The notes beneath the pieces were generated by a model. That model saw only the letters and a list, made by a program, of their open reading frames with translations, was not told the DNA's origin and did not search any database. From NCBI GenBank assembly GCA_001600455.1, contig BCKC01000002.1:62001-126000 (forward strand): DNA of 64,000 nucleotides. Direction: 5' to 3'. Below are positions 56,065 through 64,000 of this stretch, piece by piece (the first letter of the stretch is position 1; each line of letters opens with the position of its first letter). The stretch is from Endocalyx cinctus. Lineage: Eukaryota; Ascomycota; Sordariomycetes; Amphisphaeriales; Apiosporaceae. The translations under genes and the position numbers were made by a program.

Positions 56065-57865
56065 ATGGCCGAATCTGACTGGTCACCTTCTCCCGACTAC
56101 CAATCTATTTCACCCACCTCTCAACCTTCACCATCGACTTCAGGTAGTCACGTCTCTGATCCATCCAACGACGATATTACCGAATACGCCTCTGAACCCA
56201 CCGACTACCCTCAATCCCCCAACAATCTACATTCGCCTAGTCCTGATCCTTATTCCGATATTGATCTAGAAGGTGCTACACTTCGCCAGAGTACCCTTAG
56301 GCCCGAATATAATTCCGATTATTCCGCTTCGGAGATTGGTGACGAAAACGAAGTCCCGAATGCTGACACGCCACTTCGCGAAGTCTCTGTTTTCGCATAC
56401 TCTGCATCGGAAGAGGAGGATAACTATATAGAAAACGAAGACGAAGATATCTTTACCCCTCGCGAAGCTTGGTACGACGAGGACGAAGAGGAACTATTCG
56501 ATGCACCCCATCATCTTTTTAGCGACTTAGAGGACGATTCCGATTTATTTGTCGACGAGTTTGAACCTGGTGACCTTGACGAAAACGACCATTTCGGCGA
56601 CAACGTATGGGACCCCGTTCATCAACCTAACCACCTAACCGGATTGTACGATTACGAACACGGAGACTTGGAAGATCCCCATTCCCCACCTCTTGCACGC
56701 CAAAATCATTACGGTCTCAACCCGTTTTACAACGATATGGATCCAGGTAGAAACCACGTTGACGAACTAGTCGACGTAGAGGTTATACAACCTGGTAACC
56801 CTAGAGGTCGCCCTCACAATCAGCGTCAAAGGGCCGCGGCAGAACCTGTCGTGATCGATCTTACCGGTGACAGCCCCCCGTCTCGCCCCGCTAACGTCTC
56901 CGACGCTCGAAATCTTCCGAGGGGAAGGCGTCCCGACGGACATCGAGGCATCCCTCCTCCGATGCGTCGTCGTCCCAATCGCAACGTAGCCAGAGACCAA
57001 CCCATCGAGATCATCGATATTGATGAAGAAGACGACGAAGAAAATGACGACGACGACGACGACGTTCAGGTATTACCGGGTCCTAGAGGGCAGCCTCAAC
57101 ATCGTGAAGCTCCGGATCAGTTGGCTCAATTTTTCGAAAACCTACACGAGAATCTCCAGAATATACCTGCGCAGTTTCCGCTGTTCCACCTCTTCCACCA
57201 ACGGAATCCGCATCACCCCCACCGCCTTCACGACCACGAGAACGATGTAATTTTCATGGAACATCGCGATCGTCATAGACCTGATCGCGCCATATTCCCC
57301 CCAGAGTTCCCCCCGGTACATCTTGACTACCAGCACCACCCATTTCACGTTCAACCGCAGGCCGGTGGTGCTGGCCTACCCAAGCCGGCCCATGAACCTC
57401 CTAAAGACGCTAGGCACGGATTTACGAGAGACACGGGCGAGGAAGTGGTGGCCGTTTGCCCTAGCTGCGAACTGGAACTTGCGTACGACCCAGATGGTGA
57501 CGACAGCGCACCTAGCACTCCTGCGAAGAAGTCGCGATCCAAGAAGGACAAGGCAGAGCACCACTTCTGGGCTGTCAAGGCTTGTGGTCACGTAAGTATA
57601 GCATTACTATATAACATGTTTTCCCCCCTCCTCCGATGCTTTCCTCGTCTGGTGTTATGTTTCGCTTGATCACTAATTTGAATTGGAATGAATGCAGGTT
57701 TATTGCAAGAGGTGCTTTGATAACCGAAAACCTATCGGAAGGCATCCCGTTCATGTCGGGTTTCGATCTGACTCTACGGGACCCAAGAACAAGGTTTTCT
57801 GCGCCGTCGAAGGTTGCGATTCTGATGTTGGATCTAAGACTGCCTGGGTTGGTCTCTTCCTTTGA
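56065..57865 (+). CDS. RING-type protein with SUMO-interaction-like motifs (candidate SUMO-targeted ubiquitin ligase)
   Basis: Exons 56065-57591 and 57698-57865 give 564 residues; the GTAAGT donor and GCAG acceptor join KACGH to VYCKRC in the middle of the zinc-binding motif. The first 250 residues are acidic, Ser/Pro-rich and disordered. Two hydrophobic-acidic patches resemble SUMO-interaction motifs: VVIDLTGDS at 262-270 and IEIIDIDEED at 314-323, followed by a poly-Asp run. The C-terminal domain has CPSC (465-468), CGHVYCKRC (507-515) and CAVEGC (544-549), a C2-CH-C2-C2 RING-like ligand set with an unusually long first loop of about 38 residues. The combination suggests a SUMO-targeted ubiquitin ligase, but ligase activity is inferred. 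The ATG chosen is the first in frame (MAESDWSPSP); an upstream GTG adds nothing known. Confidence 0.85.
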
Positions 57866-58522
57866 TCTTGGAATCAAGTCACGGAAAATTGGCTTCAGGT
57901 CTCTTTCCTCAACACGCGCTTGCTCAAGATGCAATTATTTGACCAAGCAGGATAAAAAAAAAAATAACGGAGTTTTATATTAGCAGTGGGTCCTCGGTGA
58001 ACACGGGCATTTTGATATCTCCCGGATTCTCTTACTTGACTATTTGTCGGTTCTTTGCATTGCATGGCGTCACGGCTGGATTCCCTATAGGGTTAAGGGG
58101 TTTGATTTTTCACCCCTACGAGTGAAAGGCATGATAAAAAGGGACTACTTCATTACTGGGAACAAATGGGTTTCGGGCGTTCAATCCAATAAAATCGGGG
58201 TGTTTTATCATTTTCTATTCTGACTCGCCGTGGCCTCGAGGTTCTTAAGTTTCATGATAGGCGATGCATAAGATGACGAACTCCGTTTTGTCGGCTGTAT
58301 GTATTCTTGCGCCTACTTTGAAACTTGACTGAAATAGTATATGTATGGTAGTAGACATGAATTGAAGAAATAATCAATGACATACCAGCTTACCTTGCAT
58401 GTTAGAATCACTTCACACAATAGATTGAATAAAAATGGAATAGACGTGCCGTTCGAAAAGTAAGTGGCTATGCTGCCGTGTTATAGTTTCTATATAGCGC
58501 ACATTTCTGCGCCCCTCCCCTT
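57866..58522. other. Convergent intergenic region
   Basis: This 657-base stretch lies between the stops of the RING gene (+) and the unknown protein (-). It is AT-rich with an A-run at 57954-57964. No gene is supported. Confidence 0.6.
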
Positions 58523-59792
58523 CTATTTTTCCTTCATTCCAAGGCTCATCTCAACCTTCTTCGCGGCACTCCGGATCCAGGCTCGGACTCGGTGGCTACG
58601 AGCCGCGGAATTCTCTCCGCGAGTAGGGAAGACTGGCGTGGTATCGTCGTTGCCGGCGGTGACGCGGCTAACGACCTCGGACGCAGGAGGCCGAGGGGCA
58701 CCGTTGCCAGCGGTGTCGACACCGGCGGGGATTCTGGTCTGCTCCTCCTCCTCGCCTCCGGCATCTTCACCGGCCGTGCCCGAAGAAGTATGCACGTTCA
58801 CCTGCTGCCCCTCTCCCGAACTATTCACGGAAATAGTTATGTTGATTGTGACGTTGCCGGCGCGCTCTACGATGCGCTGCTGCTGCTGGTGGTGCTGGTG
58901 GTGCTGGTGGTGCTCGTGGTCGCTATGGCCGGGTTCGCCGCCAGCCACGGTAGGTTCAACTCCGCTGCCTCGTTCTTCTTGACCGGAAGGGCGCCGCGTC
59001 TCTTCGACGGCATCGTTCTGGCCGGCGGAGATTTCTCGTTGCGCCGGACCCTCTTCGACCGGTTCCGCGGCTGCCGGACGTTCTTCGGCGCGCGCGGCCA
59101 CGTCGGTAACGGCGTGCTCAGGGGTAGCAGCGCCACGGTCGCCGGCTCGTCCAGATAACCGACGGATATCTTCTAAAATATGGGCTAGCGTGTCGCGGCT
59201 GCGTTCCACGAGGGCCGTCACGGAAGCAAGATTTCTAGACGTAATCCTATTTCCTCCCCCTTCTCGTTAGTCATCGCTCTCCATTCTCTAGTTTTTTTTC
59301 GCCGTCCTTTTTGTAATATATATATAGCTCTTTTTAGGGGAGAAAAAAAAATAAAAAAGAAAAAAGAAAGAAAACGTACTGATCCGGATCGGCCACTCGC
59401 GCAGTCAACGTACGCGAAACTTCATGCAGTCGGCCGATGGCCCGATTGAGTGCCGAGGTGTTGGATCTAATTGTCGACACGGGAACGTGAGCGAGGTTGT
59501 TGACTTCATTTTCGAGCTCGATTACCATTCTCTGAAAGTCCCTGATGGATAGCCGGAGCGAGAATTCAGGTAAAGGGTCCGGAAAGATCAGCTGCGGTCC
59601 TTGGAGGCCTTCCAGGCCGGAAAAGGGCCTGGCTTCGGAATTGCTGCTTCGAATTGATCTAAGAGAGCCAGAACCGTGATACTGAGATGGGAATGGAGAG
59701 GGAAAGGGCGCGTCGTCTAAGTTTAGGATAAGGGACGACTCTTCAGTTCGAGGCTGAACCTCAGAAACATTGATGTCGTGCTCTGACGACAT
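58523..59792 (-). CDS. Unknown fungal protein, coiled-coil N-half and His/Gln-rich middle
   Basis: Exons on the minus strand: 59380-59792 and 58523-59234, giving 374 residues; the junction restores ADPDQNLASVTALVE in a continuous helix. The N-terminal 70 residues are Ser/Pro-rich. From about 85 to 170 the sequence is predicted helical and coiled-coil-like (RDFQRMVIELENEVNNLAHV, ALNRAIGRLHEVSRTLTARV, RDTLAHILEDIRRLSG). A Glu/Ala-rich linker, a HEHHQHHQHHQQQQ tract and a Thr/Asn/Val-rich segment (NVTINITISVNSSGE) follow. The C-terminus is basic (SAARSHRVRAWIRSAAKKVEMSL). I recognise no family and assign no function. The coding sequence is very GC-rich, so the opposite strand is open too; codon pattern, splice signals and the protein-like helix favour this strand. 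Confidence 0.75.
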
Positions 59793-61258
59793 TTTTTTAT
59801 TATATATATTCAGCGATGCGCTGGATTTAGATGGTTATAAGGGAAAAGAGAAAGTGTACAATGACTATCGTGAGATGATCGGACTGGTGAGAAACCTGCA
59901 AGCTGATTCTTGTATCTTGATGATGGCTTCGAGATGTGTATAGTATAGGTATGGAAATCAAGTTGGTACAAAATCTCCTGCTTTCCTTAATTCGAAGGTC
60001 AAATTACAAGACTTCAGAGATTAACCTGGGTCTGGAAGCATGCGGAAACACCAAGATTAAAAAAAAAAAAAAAGAAGGCACTCCAAGCCGCAAAATTTAA
60101 TGATTGCGGCTGGAGAGCACATTTTGAGGGTTATAGGGGTTCAAAGAAGAGATGAAGTTATCGGCGACATGGCTGAAGCTCGTGAGATCCTTGGCTGCTG
60201 GGTCATTAACATTGATGACTGCCATGATGAGAATATGGTCACATCAAGAGTTATGGTTTGTACCAACCAAGTAGTTATATGATGGCACTGGGGTTTAAAT
60301 GCCGGAGGGCTATAAAAAATGATATTATGTGTATAGGGGATGACACAAGAGATATATGAAAGAAAAGGGAGTCGTGGGATGCGCAGAGTTTGTGTTATTA
60401 GTGTCAGTGATGCCCCTTATTTGAACAAAGGTTCTGGTAAAGCATACTTTTGTATCAGCATAATCACCCTGTTTATTGGGTCAATTAATATATCTGGGAC
60501 TTCTTATGAACGAATATAGAAGTATGTCAAAGACATTCTCCTAGGGTATGCTCCTTCAGTGTAGAGTTTCACGGGGAGTCACTCTGTGTGTTGGAGGTTG
60601 GTATGTACAGAGTATATGGTTAATCAGCTGACCTGTAGTTCTCTTCTTGTGAGAGTTTAAGCCTGCGTAAAATATATATTGCTCAAGGTTTGAATGTATG
60701 GACAGGGCCAATGTATATGCTTTATAGAATTTGTTGAGGGTGCATGAATTCTCGTGTATCTTATATCTTCCCTCAATGGATAATGATATAGTCTTGTGTT
60801 CAAACCACCTAAGGCAAAGGCGTGCAACGTCGAATTTGACTACTAGACGGCCAAGAATTCGTAATTTCGAAAATGTTATTCATTTTCACCATCTATATTT
60901 CCATTTATGCCAATTCAAAGCACAATTTCCGGAATAGAAGTTAGAGGATCTTGTGAACTCATTTATCTCACATCCTGAATGAACACAAAGGAGAAGTGCG
61001 ACACAAGAAGATATGAGAAGCCTGTTGAGGATATTTCGGTATATTCATTTATATGCTTGGAGTAGCCGAGTACTTAAACAAACTCAAGGCTGTAATACAT
61101 GCGCTCAAATTATCATTGGTTTTTCTCATTTTGTTGCTACCCTCGATAATGTATATTTATGCCTTATGCCAGTCTCCTTTTTTAAACTGAGTTAAGAGCC
61201 ATAAAACAGAGTCCATATGACTGTAACTCATTATGATGTCTCTATGCTGTTTCATATC
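59793..61258. other. Intergenic region, 1.5 kb
   Basis: Between the start of the unknown coiled-coil gene and the stop of the KER protein gene, both on the minus strand. It has an A-run at 60060-60073 and is otherwise AT-rich. A 60-codon frame at 60100-60282 (+) has no support. Confidence 0.5.
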
Positions 61259-63991
61259 TCAGAGGATAATACTAGATATATCTTCGTCGTCCAAGCCATC
61301 TCCATAGTCTGTTTCTTGGGAGGATGGCACCGGCAACATCCCTCCGAGAGGCCGTTGGGCTTTTTTAGGTGTCTGTGCTTGTTCTTGCCTTTGTTTCTGA
61401 CCCCGATTCAGCAGCTCCAACATCTCTTCATAAGAACTTTTTGGTCGAGATCGAGGTCGCTTTTGACCCCCAATAGAGTTCGACCTATTACCTCTCTGAT
61501 CACCATTACTCGGCGAAGAACTAGGCGGATGAAGAGTAGACGAATTTTTAGTTTGACCGGCTGATTCTGTGGGGATTGAGTCCTTGGAAGGGTCTGCAGC
61601 GGAAATATCGTGTTGTTGATTCTGGTTGTTTCCCTCGTCTTCTTGTTCGATGTCTGCTAACAATTCTTCCAGGCGCTCGTCCTCTAATTTCTGAAAGGCT
61701 TCTAATTCTTTTTGAATCTGACGACGGTCCTCTAAGTTTCCCCAAGTCGCAGTTTTGCTTCTCTCGATAGCGTATTTATATTTCATCCTGCTTCCAGATG
61801 AGGTGAAAAATGGCTTGGGAGATGGTCGCGGTGGCTTTGATAGTTCCGGCTGCTGTGCGGCTCTCGAGGCAGCTGAGTGTCCCGATTGTGAAAATGTTTT
61901 ATAACCGCTCAAAACAGCCTTGCCAAGTCCAACGGGGGTGGAATTAACACCATGAGATGATATGAGTATGTTTTTCGTATCTTTCGAGTTTTTGTCAGTG
62001 TTTCTCGGCCGTGGAACATGCGCAACTGACGCTCGAGGGGAGCAATTACGACTATATTGGGAATTTGGGACTGCTACTTCCACGTGATAAGAAGGGGGAT
62101 GATTTAAGTCCTTCCTTGTTTTGAGATCATGCTCCGGACTACGTAAATTGGGCAGGTTCGGCTCTTTAATTGGCGTACCACGTGAGCGCATATCCGAAAT
62201 ATGCATGGAAGACGAATAGTCCGACTCCTTCGTGTTGGTTGCTCGAGATATCTTGGGTGTCATATCCGCTTTTGAGGAAGTGATCGACTCATGCTCAATG
62301 TCCATTAAGTCTTGAGATGAGAGGAAGACATCTTGAGTGGAGAAGAAAGGCATATCAAACGCATCCATGGCCTGGGGGTTGGAATGTTTCATAGTGACCT
62401 GAAGGCTGGCTTTATTTTCGGGCTCAATTAATGATGTTATAGTCTTGGTTGGACTATTGGGTATTGTGCAGGCCGACTTAAAGTGTGTCGGCCCCAGGCG
62501 AGAAGACACTTTCGGGGTATTGAGATGCTTAGAGCTAGGTTGAGGGTGAGAGTATATTGATTCGGGCATGGCCTTTACGCCTGGGTTCCTTGGGATCGCC
62601 GTCTTATCTTCCTCGAATATCTCTCGGATCTCCTGAGAAGGGCTAGGAAAGAGGTCATCAATATTGTCTAGCATGAAGATCTGGGTACTTGATGGCGGTG
62701 GCGCATCTCGAATCGTCTGCGTAACTCTTTTGGTAATCCCTGCGGCTCCGTGTCGACTAGATCCCGGTAAGTTCTCGCGAATAAATTGTGATGGCTTTGG
62801 CCGATTGTTGATTGTTGACTGAGGGGACTTGAACTTTGGAGGAAGCGGAGGAGGGTTCATGGAAGTTTTGGAATTCCGGAAGGAAGGAGGGTTAGAATCT
62901 GGCATCTGCATTGTCCCAGAATCTTTAGTACATGGGCTATGGAAACGTTTATCAGCCGAGAAAGCTGGCTTGGTCGGCGCCGTGTTTGTAATTTTAGGCT
63001 TCTGAACCGGACGAATATTAGGTTCTTGCCGAGTCAGCTCTTGGAGTGGTTGTCGATATGTAGATGACGATGCTCGTGTTTGCATCTTGGCGTCAGCACT
63101 GTCAGGGGTTTCCGCAGTTGGATGTATCTCAGGAACTTCCGGCGGTTTGGCTGGTGGTAAGTCAAGTTTTATCTCTCCCACCAATAATTCTTCATCTACG
63201 CTATACTGAGATAGAGTCGGATTATTAGGTGGGATTTTTGTAACGTCTATGTCTTCTTCGTTGTTTATATCATGATGATTTATAGGTGCTTCCGCTGGAT
63301 GTTCATCATAGCTCGGTACGCTATTTTCTCTATCTTGCCTGTCTGGGATATTGCAATCTTGAGCCAGCTGCTCACTTTGCACATCAGGTGAGAGTGGTGC
63401 AAATTCGGCATCTTTCGTTGAAATGGAACCGAGATTGGATGGACTGGAGTGTAATTCTTCGAGCCTTCGCCTCTTAGTTGGCGGTTCCGGGTCTGGATCA
63501 GGCCTTGTCTCGGCTTCTTCTCCTGAAGATAATGTTTGGCTACCATCGCTATCATATTCGCGGGATGGAGATTTTATGCTTGGTAATTCCATGTCCTTCT
63601 GCGATTGAGGTTGTTTCTTCTTGGGTCGGATAAAGCGAGCAAGAGTGTCTTGAGAAGGACGCACATCGACTAGGGGTAAACCTTTCTTTTTCCTCTCGGC
63701 ACGTTCTTTCTCTTCTTTCTCTTTCTTCTTGTCTCTCGCAGCTCTTGCCCGAGCTTGGTTTTTCTCTTTTTCGAATTCTTTCCTGATGCGATCTTGTTCA
63801 AATAGCTCTTGACGCCTTCTTTCTTCCTTGGATAGTTTTGGACCTTGGTTGGATTTCTTGTATGCTTTTTTGGCTTGCTTGCTGGTCATGGGTGGCCGGC
63901 TCGCGCGGGTTGGGAGGGCCGCGTTTCCTAAACTGTTGATAGCAGAGGCAGCATTTGGTACGATAGAGAAGGTATTCTGTACCGGAGGCAT
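61259..63991 (-). CDS. Large fungal nuclear protein with KER-type charged helix and PIP-box-like motif
   Basis: A single exon encodes 910 residues; the start codon is 9 bases from the right edge of the window. Residues 52-103 form a highly charged Lys/Glu/Arg helix (SKEERRRQELFEQDRIRKEF...) similar in character to the KER region of chromatin assembly factor 1 large subunits. It is followed at 114-121 by QDTLARFI and then basic residues, close to a PCNA-interacting PIP box (Q-x2-L-x2-F-F/Y) but with Ile in the last aromatic place. A basic PTKRRR patch suits nuclear import. The middle is Ser/Pro-rich and disordered. Near the C-terminus a second charged coil (RRQIQKELEAFQKLEDERLEELLADIEQED) and an acidic end (DYGDGLDDEDISSIIL) occur. 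I do not recognise a named gene; a replication or chromatin role is only a suggestion. Confidence 0.8.
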   Translation of the reverse strand: MPPVQNTFSIVPNAASAINSLGNAALPTRASRPPMTSKQAKKAYKKSNQGPKLSKEERRRQELFEQDRIRKEFEKEKNQARARAARDKKKEKEEKERAERKKKGLPLVDVRPSQDTLARFIRPKKKQPQSQKDMELPSIKSPSREYDSDGSQTLSSGEEAETRPDPDPEPPTKRRRLEELHSSPSNLGSISTKDAEFAPLSPDVQSEQLAQDCNIPDRQDRENSVPSYDEHPAEAPINHHDINNEEDIDVTKIPPNNPTLSQYSVDEELLVGEIKLDLPPAKPPEVPEIHPTAETPDSADAKMQTRASSSTYRQPLQELTRQEPNIRPVQKPKITNTAPTKPAFSADKRFHSPCTKDSGTMQMPDSNPPSFRNSKTSMNPPPLPPKFKSPQSTINNRPKPSQFIRENLPGSSRHGAAGITKRVTQTIRDAPPPSSTQIFMLDNIDDLFPSPSQEIREIFEEDKTAIPRNPGVKAMPESIYSHPQPSSKHLNTPKVSSRLGPTHFKSACTIPNSPTKTITSLIEPENKASLQVTMKHSNPQAMDAFDMPFFSTQDVFLSSQDLMDIEHESITSSKADMTPKISRATNTKESDYSSSMHISDMRSRGTPIKEPNLPNLRSPEHDLKTRKDLNHPPSYHVEVAVPNSQYSRNCSPRASVAHVPRPRNTDKNSKDTKNILISSHGVNSTPVGLGKAVLSGYKTFSQSGHSAASRAAQQPELSKPPRPSPKPFFTSSGSRMKYKYAIERSKTATWGNLEDRRQIQKELEAFQKLEDERLEELLADIEQEDEGNNQNQQHDISAADPSKDSIPTESAGQTKNSSTLHPPSSSPSNGDQRGNRSNSIGGQKRPRSRPKSSYEEMLELLNRGQKQRQEQAQTPKKAQRPLGGMLPVPSSQETDYGDGLDDEDISSIIL

Positions 63992-64000
63992 GTTGTCGGA

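Noticed and set aside
58592..59158. Plus-strand 188-codon frame opposite the unknown coiled-coil gene
   Set aside because: GC-rich shadow; it breaks off without a sensible start and its Val/Leu runs mirror the His/Gln repeat of the minus-strand gene.
60100..60282. 60-codon plus-strand frame between the last two genes
   Set aside because: Too short, no recognisable motif and no splice extension found.
1..64000. tRNA, rRNA and CRISPR features
   Set aside because: I looked for B-box-like GGTTCRANYCC sequences, rRNA-like blocks and regularly spaced direct repeats on both strands and found nothing convincing; a dedicated tRNA scan would be decisive.

Overview
The window is eukaryotic nuclear DNA from a filamentous ascomycete (Pezizomycotina; the class cannot be fixed from sequence alone). 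The evidence is short spliceosomal introns of about 55-120 bases with GTRAGT-type donors, CTAAY-type branch sites and AG acceptors, and a gene set typical of such fungi: a Crh-type GH16 wall enzyme with a chitin-binding domain, a Dal5-type MFS carrier, Rrb1, Dom34, Prp19 and several fungal-only proteins. I support 18 protein-coding genes, one of them cut by the left edge. I saw no rRNA, tRNA, CRISPR, intact transposon or prokaryotic feature. The assembly has one 180-base N gap (27173-27352) and a single N at 3485.

Left part (1-24 kb), gene-rich: the C-terminus of a kinase-like protein (+), an aldo/keto reductase (-), a WDR44/Dgr2-like WD40 protein with a C-terminal zinc ribbon (+), an amidoligase-like enzyme (-), the ribosome-assembly chaperone Rrb1 (-), then four co-oriented minus-strand genes: dihydroxy-acid dehydratase, Dal5-family transporter, secreted beta-propeller lactonase and Crh/Utr2-type transglycosylase. 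Dehydratase, transporter and lactonase could form a small-acid utilisation unit. Against that, a Leu3-like CCGG-N2-CCGG site upstream of the dehydratase fits ordinary branched-chain amino-acid synthesis.

Middle part (24-49.9 kb), gene-poor: two Myb/SANT proteins (one minus at 27-29 kb with poly-Gln/His tracts and the N gap in its last intron, one plus at 44-45 kb) and Dom34 (33.4-34.7 kb), separated by 3-9 kb of AT-rich, microsatellite-laden DNA. Short palindromes, TACCTAGGTA and TACGGAGTA, recur in the non-coding DNA of the window far above chance.

Right part (49.9-64 kb): a fungal nuclear protein of unknown function (+), OHCU decarboxylase of purine catabolism (-), the splicing E3 ligase Prp19 (+), a RING protein with SUMO-interaction-like motifs (+), an unknown coiled-coil/His-Gln-rich protein (-), and a 910-residue KER-type protein with a PIP-box-like motif (-).

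The most striking observation is splicing architecture. The dehydratase gene needs two successive microexons of 5 and 8 bases to encode the canonical iron-sulfur ligand motif NPCNTHL. The aldo/keto reductase needs an 11-base microexon to encode VYQT. Prp19 starts with a 13-base coding exon.
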